Of a DNA stretch of 64,000 nt, positions 42,731 through 51,694 are shown in pieces; position 1 is the stretch's first letter; each line of letters starts with the position of its first letter. Both the position numbers and the translations under genes were made by a program. The DNA lies in the NCBI RefSeq assembly GCF_011927905.1, contig NZ_JAATJL010000001.1, positions 2,914,001 to 2,978,000 of the forward strand, in the 5' to 3' direction. The notes beneath the pieces were generated by a model. The model was not told the origin of the DNA. It searched no databases and was given only the letters and a program-made list of their open reading frames with translations. The DNA is from Arthrobacter pigmenti (GTDB lineage: Bacteria > Actinomycetota > Actinomycetes > Actinomycetales > Micrococcaceae).

Positions 42731-44056
42731 TTATGTACCAGATGCCGCCTTCGCCGCACGGAAGCCTGTCTCGAGGTCAGCCAGAATGTCGTCTATGTGC
42801 TCCAGACCCACCGACAACCGGACCAGTCCCGGCGTAACTCCGGCAACGGCCTGCTGCTCCGGGGAGAGTTGGCTGTGCGTGGTCGACGCCGGATGGATGA
42901 CCAACGAACGCACGTCCCCAATGTTCGCAACATGCGAGTGCAGTTCCAACGCATCCACGAACCGCTTGCCTGCATCGGCCCCGCCGGCCAACTCGAACGA
43001 GACGATCGCACCGGTCCCCTTCGGACCATACTTACGGCCACGCTCGTACCAGGGGCTCGAGGGGAGGCCCGCGTAGGCGACGGATTCGACGTCGCCCCGT
43101 GCCTCCAGCCAACCCGCAACCTTTTCAGCGTTGCCTACATGCCGTTCCACCCGCAGGCTCAACGTCTCCAGACCCTGTGCGATCAGGAAGGCGTTGAACG
43201 GCGACACTGCCGAGCCCAGGTCGCGCAGGAGCTGGACGCGGGCCTTCAGGATGTAGGACAGATTCGCTCCAAGGGCACCGCCTTCGCCAAGGTCGCGGGC
43301 GTAGACCAGCCCGTTGTAGGTGGTATCAGGGGTGTTGAAGCCGGGAAAACGCTCAGGGTCCTTCCCGAAGTCGAACTTTCCGGAATCGACGATGACGCCG
43401 GCGATCGCCGTACCGTGCCCACCTAGGTACTTCGTGGCGGAGTGCACGACGACGTCCGCACCCCACTCGAGCGGACGGATCAGATACGGCGTCGCGAGCG
43501 TGTTGTCCACGATCAGCGGCACACCGGCGTCGTGGGCGACGCCGGAGACGCCTTCAATGTCCAGCACGTCCTGTCGGGGGTTGGAGACAACCTCGGCGAA
43601 GAACAGCTTGGTGTTCGGCTGGGCGGCGTCTCGCCACTGGTCGAGGTTGTCCGGGTCCTCCACGAACGTGACGGAGATTCCGAACTTCTTCAGGGTGTGA
43701 GCAAACAAATTGTATGTGCCGCCGTACAGACTGGGGCTGGCAACAATGTGGTCACCGGACTCAGCGATATTCAGGATCGCGAAGGTTCCCGCAGCCTGCC
43801 CCGAACTGAGCAAGAGCGCACCAACACCGCCTTCAAGGCTTGCGATCCGCTGCTCCACCGCGTCCTGCGTGGGATTGCCGATACGCGTGTAGATCGGTTC
43901 CAGCTCCGCCAGCGCGAAGCGGTTCGCCGCACTCTCGGCGGTGGGAAAGACGAAGGAGGTGGTCTGGTAGATCGGCAGCGCACGTGCGCCGGTGGCGGCG
44001 TCCGGCTCCTGGCCGACGTGGATCTGGCGGGTTTCGAAGGACCATCCGTTGGACAT
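42731..44056 (-). CDS. metY: O-acetylhomoserine/O-acetylserine sulfhydrylase
   Basis: The 441-residue PLP enzyme of the Cys/Met metabolism family has FETRQIHVGQEPDAATGARALPIYQTTSFVF, YTRIGNPTQDAVEQRIASLEGG and the PLP lysine motif VVHSATKYLGGHGTAIAG. It ends with SVGLEHIDDILADLETGFRAA. It makes homocysteine from O-acetylhomoserine and sulfide. The length and the R-I-G-N-P-T form favour MetY over MetB/MetC. A SAM riboswitch directly upstream shows feedback control by the end product. Confidence 0.93.
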   Translation of the reverse strand: MSNGWSFETRQIHVGQEPDAATGARALPIYQTTSFVFPTAESAANRFALAELEPIYTRIGNPTQDAVEQRIASLEGGVGALLLSSGQAAGTFAILNIAESGDHIVASPSLYGGTYNLFAHTLKKFGISVTFVEDPDNLDQWRDAAQPNTKLFFAEVVSNPRQDVLDIEGVSGVAHDAGVPLIVDNTLATPYLIRPLEWGADVVVHSATKYLGGHGTAIAGVIVDSGKFDFGKDPERFPGFNTPDTTYNGLVYARDLGEGGALGANLSYILKARVQLLRDLGSAVSPFNAFLIAQGLETLSLRVERHVGNAEKVAGWLEARGDVESVAYAGLPSSPWYERGRKYGPKGTGAIVSFELAGGADAGKRFVDALELHSHVANIGDVRSLVIHPASTTHSQLSPEQQAVAGVTPGLVRLSVGLEHIDDILADLETGFRAAKAASGT

Positions 44057-44099
44057 CTAAGGCTCCTGTGATCTGGGCCCGGCATGCTCTCGAGCACCA

Positions 44100-44220
44100 C
44101 GGGCAGCGCTTGCCGTCCGGCCCTTCGCCGAACAGCCAGGTCCTCACCCGGGGCACCCCGCCGCGGAAGGAGGGTTGCCGGCCAGCAAGCCGGGGCTTCG
44201 CGCTGGCACTCATGACCTGC
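44100..44220 (-). ncRNA. SAM riboswitch (SAM-IV/SAM-I-IV type) upstream of metY
   Basis: On the minus strand the leader reads GCAGGTCATGAGTGCCAGCG, then AAGCCCCGGCTTGCTGG, CCGGCAACCCTCC, GCGGCGGGGTGCCCCGGGTG and AGGACCTGGC. This is the conserved core of the actinobacterial SAM-IV aptamer. CAGGTC (44219-44214) and GACCTG (44142-44137) form the closing P1 stem. Further GC-rich helices extend to about 44100, leaving about 45 bases to the metY start. It should bind S-adenosylmethionine and lower metY expression. Exact 3' limit is approximate. Confidence 0.88.
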
Positions 44221-44363
44221 GCCCAGTCTAGGGAAGGGAAACTCACAGGATGCCAACATGACGAAAAATCACGTACCGGCGACTCTGCTGCCCCAGCTGC
44301 GTGACACCGAGAGGGCCCCACGGCACAATGTACGAACACCGCCCATCGACGAGGAGTTGCGCG

Positions 44364-44579
44364 ATGCCAGAAGACTCTCCAGTACCAACGGAGTACCCCC
44401 GGGAGATCGGGCGCACCGCACGCAGGGAACTGGCACGCCACGGCTACACCACGTTCGCCCAACTTGAGCAGGTGACCGCAAAAGACCTGCTCGCTGTCCA
44501 CGGCGTCGGGCCGAACGCGGTGCGCATCCTGGAGGCCGAACTCGCCGCTATGGGAACAGGTTTCCTGAAACCTGTTTGA
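44364..44579 (+). CDS. Small helix-hairpin-helix DNA-binding protein
   Basis: The 71-residue protein starts MPEDSPVPTEYPREIGRTARRELARHGYTTFAQLEQVTAKDLLAVHGVGPNAVRILEAELAAMG. It matches the short helix-hairpin-helix family with the G-V-G-P hairpin that contacts DNA backbone. GAGGAG precedes the ATG. The last codons overlap a 10-bp perfect inverted repeat (44555-44564 and 44567-44576) that could act as a terminator. Function in the cell is unknown. Confidence 0.8.
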   Translation: MPEDSPVPTEYPREIGRTARRELARHGYTTFAQLEQVTAKDLLAVHGVGPNAVRILEAELAAMGTGFLKPV

Positions 44580-44763
44580 CCGCGCGAGCCGCCGTCGTCG
44601 TCGTCGTTTTCCCGATCTCTAACTTCGTCGGGCCCGGGCGCCGAAGCGGACCACTTTCCCGGTGCGGTAGGTGGACAACCGCGACGGTGACGTGTCGAGT
44701 TGTTGAGTGAGTCCGGTTGCGCGTGTAGAACGTTGTGAGGTGAATCACGTGTAGAGTCCGCCT

Positions 44764-45471
44764 ATGGATATGCTGACAGGTGCACAAATCGCCGAGGCTA
44801 ACCTGACCGACTGGCGGAAGCTGGCCCAGGGACTGCATGCGCGCTACCTGGTCGATGACTTCGGTACCGGCGCACGGTTTGTCACGGCGGTTGGTGAGGC
44901 GGCTGACCCCTTCGGGCACTATCCGCGCGTGTCGATGGGTAATGGATACATCGACCTCAAACTGGTCACCAAGGATGCCATCTATCGCGACGACGAGGGC
45001 ACCGAACACGTCGTCGAATGGGTGACCCAGCAGGACATCGACCTCGCGCGGCGGATCACCGAGATCGCCGTCGATCACAAGCTCGAGGCGGATCCAGCTT
45101 CGGTCAGCGACATCGAGCTCGGCCTTGACACGGCGCACTCCGCGACTATAGCCCCGGTGTGGGCGGCACTGCTGACCGGGGACACCGACGCCCAGGGCCG
45201 CGGAACCCCAAGCGACGAAATCCGGGACGCCACGGGGCGGGTTCCAAACCTGTGGTTCGGCGACTTCGATGAGCAGGAGGCGCCCAGTCAGCGGTTCCAC
45301 GTCGAGGTATATGTGGCGCCGGAGGTGGCCCAGCAGCGGGTCGCCGCCGCTCTCGCCGCGGGTGGGACCGTCGTCGATGACAGCAATGCGCCGATGCTGA
45401 CCGTGATCGCCGACCAGGACGGGAACAGAGGAGTCCTGTGCGTCGACGCGTCTGCCGCGGCGAAGGAGTAG
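44764..45471 (+). CDS. Pterin-carbinolamine-dehydratase-like domain fused to a VOC/glyoxalase-like domain
   Basis: The 235-residue protein appears to have two parts. Residues 1-105 (MDMLTGAQIAEANLTDWRKLAQGLHARYLV, then HYPRVSMGNGYIDLKLVTKDA and LARRITEIAVDHKLEAD) resemble a 4a-hydroxytetrahydrobiopterin dehydratase fold. Residues about 115-230 (IAPVWAALLTGDTDAQ, PNLWFGDFDEQEAPSQRFHVEVYVAPEVAQQRVAAALAAGG) resemble a VOC/glyoxalase-like half domain. This fusion recurs in actinobacteria. Whether the dehydratase half is active is not clear. It precedes a GNAT gene by four bases. Confidence 0.72.
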   Translation: MDMLTGAQIAEANLTDWRKLAQGLHARYLVDDFGTGARFVTAVGEAADPFGHYPRVSMGNGYIDLKLVTKDAIYRDDEGTEHVVEWVTQQDIDLARRITEIAVDHKLEADPASVSDIELGLDTAHSATIAPVWAALLTGDTDAQGRGTPSDEIRDATGRVPNLWFGDFDEQEAPSQRFHVEVYVAPEVAQQRVAAALAAGGTVVDDSNAPMLTVIADQDGNRGVLCVDASAAAKE

Positions 45472-45475
45472 AAGC

Positions 45476-46066
45476 ATGGGTGCCGGGTCGCCGTACTGCA
45501 TCGCTCCCCTCAGCACCGCTACCTGGCCGGCCTTTGAGGCCATGGTGGTGCGGCACAATGGCATCTTCGGAGGCTGCTGGTGCACCTACTTCCACCCGGA
45601 CTGCGCCGAGCGAGGCCCGGGTTACGACGGCAGCCGAGCAATGAAGAAGGCCTACGTCGAGCAGGGCAAGGCGCACGCCGCGCTGGTAATGCACGGCGAC
45701 GAGGCTATCGCGTGGGCAGAGTACGGCGTCCCGGTCGAGCTGCCCAACATCCACCACCGCAAACAGTACGACGCCACCAAGACCGCAGACCCCGACTACC
45801 GCATCACCTGCGTCTTCGTCGACAAGCGCCACCGGCGGCAGGGCGTCACGGAGCTGGCGATCACCGGAGCCCTCGACCTGATTGCGCAGGCAGGCGGCGG
45901 ACGAGTAGAAAGTTACCCCCACGACCTGACCAACCAGACCAAGAAGATGTCGTCGTCGTTCCTTTACAACGGCACCCGCCGACTCTACGAGCGGCTCGGC
46001 TTCACCTACGACCGGCCCAAAGGGCTGAAGAACTGCGTCATGGTGAAAGTGATGGAGCCTGTATGA
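45476..46066 (+). CDS. GNAT family N-acetyltransferase
   Basis: The 196-residue protein has a Cys/Trp-rich N-terminal part (VVRHNGIFGGCWCTYFHPDC) and then the acetyl-CoA-binding region YRITCVFVDKRHRRQGVTELAITGALDLIAQAGGG, ending LYERLGFTYDRPKG. The R-R-x-G-V signature is the P-loop for acetyl-CoA. GAAGGAG precedes the ATG. It overlaps the following SRPBCC gene by four bases, so the pair is co-translated. Substrate unknown. Confidence 0.85.
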   Translation: MGAGSPYCIAPLSTATWPAFEAMVVRHNGIFGGCWCTYFHPDCAERGPGYDGSRAMKKAYVEQGKAHAALVMHGDEAIAWAEYGVPVELPNIHHRKQYDATKTADPDYRITCVFVDKRHRRQGVTELAITGALDLIAQAGGGRVESYPHDLTNQTKKMSSSFLYNGTRRLYERLGFTYDRPKGLKNCVMVKVMEPV

Positions 46067-46602
46067 GACTGTTCGCCGCCAGCGGCGATCGTGCAAAGGC
46101 CGGACAGCCGGCGGTGCGTGTAACCAGGTCTGTCGTCGTCGCCGCCCCAAGGGATGCGGTCTGGGAGCGAGTAACCGCGCCCGCCGGGATCAACCACGAG
46201 CTGCGCCCCTTGTTGTCGATGCAGATGCCCGTCGGATACCGGCATGCAACAATCGCGACCGTACCCGTGGGTGAGTGGCTCGGAAAGGCGCCGCTGCTGC
46301 TTGGCGGTGTGCTGCCAATCGAGTACGACGATCTGCGGCTCATCGAGGTGACCCAGCCCGTGCGCTTCCACGAGCGCTCAAGGATGCGCACGGCCAGTGT
46401 CTGGGAGCACCGCCGCGAGCTCGAAGCCCTTACCGAAAACCTGACCCGCGTCACCGACCAGCTCACTGTCGTGCCACGGCTCTCGATCACGGCAGGCGTG
46501 CTTCGCGCGTTCGTCGGCGCCCTCTTCGAACACCGGCACCGACGACTTCGACACCACTTCAACACACAGCGGAAACTCCGGCTGGGGCCGGAAGCCTGCT
46601 AA
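46063..46602 (+). CDS. SRPBCC (START-like) family protein
   Basis: The 179-residue product begins MRLFAASGDRAKAGQPAVRVTRSVVVAAPRDAVWERVTAPAGINHELRPLLSMQMP. The V-V-V-A-A-P-x-D-A-V-W opening is typical of polyketide-cyclase/SRPBCC proteins. It ends with a basic stretch (FEHRHRRLRHHF). The ATG overlaps the GNAT stop (ATGA). Family members bind hydrophobic ligands; no catalytic residue can be assigned. Confidence 0.78.
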   Translation: MRLFAASGDRAKAGQPAVRVTRSVVVAAPRDAVWERVTAPAGINHELRPLLSMQMPVGYRHATIATVPVGEWLGKAPLLLGGVLPIEYDDLRLIEVTQPVRFHERSRMRTASVWEHRRELEALTENLTRVTDQLTVVPRLSITAGVLRAFVGALFEHRHRRLRHHFNTQRKLRLGPEAC

Positions 46603-46848
46603 CACCCGCAGTGACCACCGCCCAGGAAGGCAAGATGAACCGCCGCCGGGTTTCATAGTCTTACGCACGCACGGCACTGAAACCCCGACGACGACGGCGC
46701 CCTGAGCGCGGCCGGCACGACGGTGGGAGACGGCCTACCGCTCCGCCTTCGGCAACACGACCCACAGGATGCCCCCTGCAGGTAAGTCCAAGAACGTGGA
46801 CCACATTGTTCATGTCGCTGAACACCCGGCGCAGGAAGTATTGGATTC

Positions 46849-47659
46849 ATGCTTACTTCGAACGGTTATGTGCTGGATGAGTCCCCCGCCCGCCTTGGTG
46901 CGCTCCAGCCGGTCCCTGATGAATTCCGGCAGGACAAAAACCTGGTTGTAAAACCAGATGAAGAGGGAGGGCTACCTCTACCTGAAGGTATTCCTCAGCC
47001 CGGCAGAGGTCCTGGAGTTCCGTGAGTACTACTTCGCTTCGCTGGAGCACACCGGTCTGGTGAAGCCTGGATCGGATCCCGAAACAGGACACGCCAACAC
47101 CGAAGCTGAGGACAAAGGCGCGCTGCGCGATGCGCTGTTCAAAACCATCGTTCCCGGCGAGGAATTTGGTGCCCTGTGCACCCATCCACGAATCAAGGAG
47201 TGGTTCGCCTGGTTCCTGGGCGACGACACCCACCTCCACAAGCGAAAGATCTTGAGGCACACCAAGCCGGGTGACAACGGCATCGGAACAGCTACGCAGG
47301 CGCACTACGACCTCGTCTACCTCCGCGAAGGTACCGATCGCGTCCTCTCCATGTGGATCCCTCTCGGGGACTGCGCCGTCGAACGCGGCGGACAGGAGCG
47401 CACAGGAACGCTGAAACTACCGGCTGTGTCCATCACCGCCGATCTGCCCGGGCTGGCCGACGAACATGACGCCCGGTGGCTGGTCACCGACTATGAGGCG
47501 GGCGACGTCGTCGTTCATTCGGCGCAAATTGTTCACGCAGCACTGGACAACAAGGACCTGGAAGGTCGCATGCGACTGTCCGCAGACATCCGCTACCAGC
47601 GCGTAAACGATCCCATTGACTGGCGTTGGCAGAATGACTGGCACACAGACGGCCTCTAA
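46849..47659 (+). pseudogene. Phytanoyl-CoA dioxygenase (PhyH) family gene with a frameshift near its 5' end
   Basis: The frame from 46958 gives 233 residues with the iron ligands of the family (HYDLVYLREGTDRVLSMWIPLGD, and the distal histidine in VVVHSAQIVHAALDN). The expected N terminus lies upstream in another frame: MLTSNGYVLDESPARLGALQPVPDEFRQDKNLVV from 46849. Removing one A from the AAAA run at 46950-46953 joins the frames as LVVNQMKREGYLYLKVFL. So there is a single extra base in a homopolymer. It could be a recent pseudogene, a sequence error, or a shortened gene starting at 46958. The next gene is an AraC regulator, also frameshifted. Confidence 0.8.
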
Positions 47660-47743
47660 GAGTACGACGCCGCACTCTCCCTACGTGCCTCGTAATCACA
47701 AAGAGCCCGCTTACCCCGCGCGCCAATCGTAAACTCAACAGAT

Positions 47744-48579
47744 ATGCGCAAGGGACAAGACTGGGCCGTCTACAGACCTCCTCATCCCGCGCTGCGGAAC
47801 GAAGGATTGAACTGCCTGGGTGCAGGAGAGCAGTCGGGGGCACTGCGCACCATCTACGGGCGCGAACTCAACTCCTACGCACTGGTGGTAATCAGCGCCG
47901 GACAGGGCAAGGTGTGGGGCCCGGATGGGATGGGCTCTGCGGCAGCGGTCACGGCACCGGCGTGCTTCTGGATCCCGCCGAGCTTGAAATACGGTTACGG
48001 ACCAGGCGCTGAGGGCTGGACGGAACACTGGATGGTGTTCTCCGGCGCCACAACCTCCGCGCTGCAGTCACTCGGTGTTCTGCATCCAGAAAGCGCACTT
48101 CATCCAAAACCCCTTCTGGATGACCAGGCGATCACCATGTTCGCCTTCCTCGACTCAGCACTCAGTAAGGCTGGCCCGGCCGGTGACCTCCGTGCCAGTG
48201 CCCTCGCCCTGCTGATCATCTCGGCGTGCATGGGGTGGGCAGCCAGGAGGATCAACTGGTGCAGGGTCTGCGCAACCAGGCATACAGCAGCGTTTCGGTG
48301 GAGGCGTACGCAAAATCTGTAGGCATGTCCCAGTCCATGCTTCGACGGAAGATACTCTCGTCCACCGGCCTCACTCCAAAGGAACTGGTGATGCAGCAGC
48401 GCCTGAGCCGAGCACAAAATCTCCTCGTTGAGACGGACCTTCCCATCCACCACATCGCCGAGAGGGTGGGCTACGAGGATGCAGGGCATTTCAGCCGGCT
48501 CTTCGTCCGGAGGCTTGGCATGTCGCCGCTCGCTTTCCGGCGCGAGCAGCGCGGCACCCTCGAAGGCTCGGATCGCTAG
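47744..48579 (+). pseudogene. AraC family regulator gene with a frameshift before the DNA-binding domain
   Basis: The first frame (from 47744) encodes an AraC-type cupin sensor domain (MRKGQDWAVYRPPHPALRNEGLNCLGAG, then FWIPPSLKYGYGPGAEGWTEHWMVFSG). The second encodes a complete AraC helix-turn-helix pair (VSVEAYAKSVGMSQSMLRRKILSSTGLTPKELVMQQRLSRAQNLL and IHHIAERVGYEDAGHFSRLFVRRLGMSPLAFR). Adding one G to the run at 48232-48235 joins them as SACMGVGSQEDQLVQGL. It lies directly behind the PhyH-family gene, which it probably regulated. Confidence 0.82.
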
Positions 48580-48672
48580 TTGCCGCACGGTGTCGGGAGC
48601 GCGCCATCCGTTCGGGTGTCCGGCAGTGACGACCATTCACCCCTCTCGATGCGCTCCGATTAGAATCGCACC

Positions 48673-49176
48673 GTGACGTTTACCCGTGGAACCGCTCTAT
48701 ACGCTGCCCCCTTGCCAAGAGCTTCGTTACTACAGGCAATGGGTCGCTTTGCCGGCAGAGCTTTTCAACTCCGGGGACGGGCAAGCCGGAGCGAGTACTG
48801 GTGGTGGATGCTCGTCAATGTCGTCGTTCTGGCTACAACGCAATTACTTGTTCCTGCGCTCATTTCGGGACGGACGCCACAGCCGACCTTGCTTCTCGGT
48901 CCTTTCGGGTCCGGGATCTTCGCAAACATCGAGTTGTTCAACTGGCATCCGACGGAGGCGCCTGGTTCGCCGCTTGCAGCATTCTCTCTGCTCGTCGCGG
49001 GACTCTGGCTGATAGTCACCATTATCCCTGGGTTCACCATCGCAGCTCGCCGGTTGCACGACTCGAACCTCTCAGCCTGGTGGGTGTTGCTCGCGCTTAT
49101 CCCTCCCGGTTCCTTCGTTCTGCTCCTGCTCGCGATTCGTCGATCGCGAGCCGAGGGCGCACGATTCGACACGTGA
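48673..49176 (+). CDS. DUF805 family membrane protein
   Basis: The 167-residue protein carries the DUF805 hallmarks FQLRGRASRSEYWWWMLVNVVVLATTQLL near the N terminus and IAARRLHDSNLSAWWVLLALIPPGSFVLLLLAI near the C terminus, with about four membrane helices. GTG is the likely start. Function of the family is unknown. It stands alone. Confidence 0.85.
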   Translation: MTFTRGTALYAAPLPRASLLQAMGRFAGRAFQLRGRASRSEYWWWMLVNVVVLATTQLLVPALISGRTPQPTLLLGPFGSGIFANIELFNWHPTEAPGSPLAAFSLLVAGLWLIVTIIPGFTIAARRLHDSNLSAWWVLLALIPPGSFVLLLLAIRRSRAEGARFDT

Positions 49177-49202
49177 GGAAACCAAAAAGCCCGCGGAGGA
49201 TC

Positions 49203-49515
49203 TTACTCAGAGGAAGCCGCGGATGCGGAGCTCAGCTTCCTCCTGCAAGTTGCTTCCACAGCGGCAGCAATTACGAGCATTAGAGCCGCACCCGCGGTAG
49301 CACCGAAGACGACAAGCACCGCCCCGACCAGCCAGAGTCCACTGTCATCCGTTGCGGCGGCCGTACTGATCCAAGCGAATGTGAAGGAACCCGGAATTAC
49401 CGGCAATATCCCACGCGAACCAGCCGAACCAGAGCCCTGCGGACAGCGCGGCGATCAGAGCGACTGATACCCATTGCTGTGCGGGCGGTCGATGGCGGTT
49501 CCGGGTCAGGCGCAT
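49203..49515 (-). pseudogene. Small membrane protein gene with a frameshift
   Basis: On the minus strand a frame from ATG at 49515 reads MRLTRNRHRPPAQQWVSVALIAALSAGLWFGWFAW. A second frame, ending at 49203, reads ILPVIPGSFTFAWISTAAATDDSGLWLVGAVLVVFGATAGAALMLVIAAAVEATCRRK. One extra base in the CCC run at 49410-49412 (plus strand) separates them; without it a protein of about 103 residues with three helices results. I do not recognise the family, and either half could also be a separate small gene. Confidence 0.5.
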
Positions 49516-49595
49516 ACCTCACGCTAAGCCGTCCGCGAGACCGACTTCGACTCGGAACTTGACCACACCGAGGGGTGCTTCACCAGGGGAACACA

Positions 49596-49691
49596 CTTGA
49601 ACAACAGGGCCAAGGGTGGCTGCTTCTGGCCGCCGTCGTCCTGGCTGAGGTGACCGTGTCCTCATCGCTCAAAGGCGCACTTGAGCACGCT
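49596..49691 (+). pseudogene. N-terminal remnant of a small multidrug resistance (SMR/EmrE-type) transporter gene
   Basis: The frame reads GWLLLAAVVLAEVTVSSSLKGALEHA, which matches the first helix of SMR transporters, including the membrane glutamate (A-E-V) and the following S-L-K. The similarity ends abruptly and the remaining three helices are missing. It lies between the frameshifted small membrane gene and a methyltransferase gene. Confidence 0.5.
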
Positions 49692-49730
49692 TGCGATACG
49701 CAATTCCGACGGCGTTGCCCCCGCATCGCG

Positions 49731-50459
49731 TTAGGGTTTGTGAGCGGTAATCACCAGACTGCCGACGCCTCGCCCGGCTGGCTCGCCTTCGAAACCTCCG
49801 AACACGTCGTCTACGACTAATCCGGCCTCGCTGAGCATGGTGCTCAGGTGCTCTTCTGAACGGAAGCGGAGGGTGCCGCATCCGACATTCTCAGTGCCAT
49901 CAACACCGACTTCGTGCGCGCAAAATTCAACCAGACCGCGCGCCTCATCAACCCCGGTGGTCTGGTACCAGTGCTGGCTTTGTCCTTCGGGAAGTTGGAC
50001 AGTCTTGTGGCTTCGCTCTTTCGTCCATGCTTCCCAGCCCCGTGCCATTGGGTCACGGCTGTCGAAAGCCAGTCGGCCGCCCGGGACAAGATGGCCTGCT
50101 ATATCGGCGAAGGACCGAGCCAACGCCGCGTCGTCGAGAATTTCCTGTGCGACGTTCGCGCTCATAATTACAGCGTCGAACTCGTGGCCCGGTGGAATCA
50201 CCGTCGAATCACCCTCGACCCATTCCACACGTCCAGCCTCCGGCTTAGCCCTCGCCGCTTCCAGTCTGTTCCCATTAGGGTCCACACCCGTAACCTTGCA
50301 GCCTGCCAGCGCGACCGCAAGAGTCACGCGTCCGGTGCCGCAACCCAGGTCGAGCACTCGGGCAGCAGGGACCGATGTAGCGAATTGCAGGAAGAACTCG
50401 TCATCAGCGCCCCAGGTGTTGACGGCATCGTACAAATCGGAGGCATGAGAGTCAGTCAT
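49731..50459 (-). CDS. Class I SAM-dependent methyltransferase
   Basis: The 242-residue protein has SAM-binding motif I VLDLGCGTGRVTLAVALAG (about residue 35), the acidic loop VTGVDPNGNRLEAARAK, and motif IV-like FDAVIMSANVAQEILDD. The start at 50459 (MTDSHASDLYDAVN) gives a normal N terminus; the frame continues upstream to 50519 without a better ribosome site. Substrate unknown. It is flanked by unrelated genes. Confidence 0.85.
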   Translation of the reverse strand: MTDSHASDLYDAVNTWGADDEFFLQFATSVPAARVLDLGCGTGRVTLAVALAGCKVTGVDPNGNRLEAARAKPEAGRVEWVEGDSTVIPPGHEFDAVIMSANVAQEILDDAALARSFADIAGHLVPGGRLAFDSRDPMARGWEAWTKERSHKTVQLPEGQSQHWYQTTGVDEARGLVEFCAHEVGVDGTENVGCGTLRFRSEEHLSTMLSEAGLVVDDVFGGFEGEPAGRGVGSLVITAHKP

Positions 50460-50569
50460 CGAGCCAGCGTACCCAAAGGTCGCCGCGGACGTGACTGCCT
50501 CTCCTTGTCCCGCAGTCAACGTGTTGACAGGGCGGAGCGCTGTTTCGAGGCATCGGGGTCCGGCCGCGA

Positions 50570-51466
50570 TCAGGAATGGTTTTCGATGAACGCCAGAACA
50601 GTCTTCAGGTAACCGGGAGCGAGGTCACCGGTGGGGCGGCGCTTAATCCGGTGATTACCTCCCTGGATAACGCTTGTCTGCAGCAGCGAGGCGGGCACTG
50701 ACCGGCGGAGGATGCTGATGCTCTGCGCGACCGGCACCCCGTGGTCTTCGGACCCGAAGATGGCGAGGAGCGGTAGGTCGAAATTGCGCAGACGTACCAG
50801 GGGGTCGTAATCACCCATAGACGCCGCGAGGTCCCAGTGCGCTTGATCGCCCGGTATGAAGACGCCTGCGTTTTGCAGGAGGTTCATGGGGTCTCTATGA
50901 GTAGCAGCCCAAGCCTCGAAGGAGGCGAAGGGGGATCCGTTCGACAGCTGCGCCAGGATCTGTGTGTAGAACTCAACACTCTCGGCGACCTGTTCATCCT
51001 TCAACCCGCGCGCGGTCAGCGCATTTTTGCTGGCGAAGAGTTCCTGCTGGTTCGGTGACACTGCGGGTCCGGAGCTGGTGATCGCGAAGTCCGCTCCGCT
51101 CCGACTGGCGGCCTCCAAGACTACCCAGCCACCCTGACTGTGACCGAAGACGCCGGACGGCACGGTGGGAATTAACTCGCGGACCGCCTGCAGGCAAGTG
51201 CAAAGATCATCACCTTGCAGTTCGATCCCCGCCTGACGCCAGTCCCCCTCCGAGCCGCCCACACCGCGCTTGTCGAAGGAGGCGACGGCGATATTCGCTC
51301 CCAGGAGCGCCGTCCTAATCGGAGGGAAGAACGAGTCATTGTTGCGATCGGAGGGCCCGGATCCGGGATGCATGAGCAGCAAGGACCGCGGCTGAGCTGG
51401 AATGTACAGGGTTCCGGCCAACCGATTCCCGTCCGAGTAAGCAGTGACATCTATCGCATCCGCCAT
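50570..51466 (-). CDS. Alpha/beta hydrolase family protein
   Basis: The 298-residue protein shows the core SLLLMHPGSGPSDRNNDSFFPP (oxyanion-hole region), the nucleophile elbow FGHSQGGWVVLEAA (serine near residue 109), an acid segment LLAIFGSEDHGVPVAQS and the histidine in IQGGNHRIKRRP. A dienelactone-hydrolase/BAAT-like esterase or peptidase is likely. No signal peptide is visible, so it is cytoplasmic. Substrate unknown. Confidence 0.85.
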   Translation of the reverse strand: MADAIDVTAYSDGNRLAGTLYIPAQPRSLLLMHPGSGPSDRNNDSFFPPIRTALLGANIAVASFDKRGVGGSEGDWRQAGIELQGDDLCTCLQAVRELIPTVPSGVFGHSQGGWVVLEAASRSGADFAITSSGPAVSPNQQELFASKNALTARGLKDEQVAESVEFYTQILAQLSNGSPFASFEAWAATHRDPMNLLQNAGVFIPGDQAHWDLAASMGDYDPLVRLRNFDLPLLAIFGSEDHGVPVAQSISILRRSVPASLLQTSVIQGGNHRIKRRPTGDLAPGYLKTVLAFIENHS

Positions 51467-51694
51467 GGTCCCCCCATCACCTGTGAATCATCAAGAGTGC
51501 CGCTGATTCAAATGCCCTCGTCCCTCTCATTGTCTTACGGCTGGGTGCGGCGGCCAAGAGCTGCTCCACGTCCTTGACTACATCGGCGGGCGGACCTCCG
51601 GTCACAACGATGACGGCGTCGTCCCCACCGATGAGTTTCGTGAAGTACCACCGTCTAACTGGTACTGGATGAGAAACCTACGAAAGGATCTGCC

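Noticed and set aside
46603..46848. Gap between the SRPBCC and PhyH-family genes examined for a gene or repeat
   Set aside because: No frame with a ribosome site or recognisable product and no strong hairpin was found.
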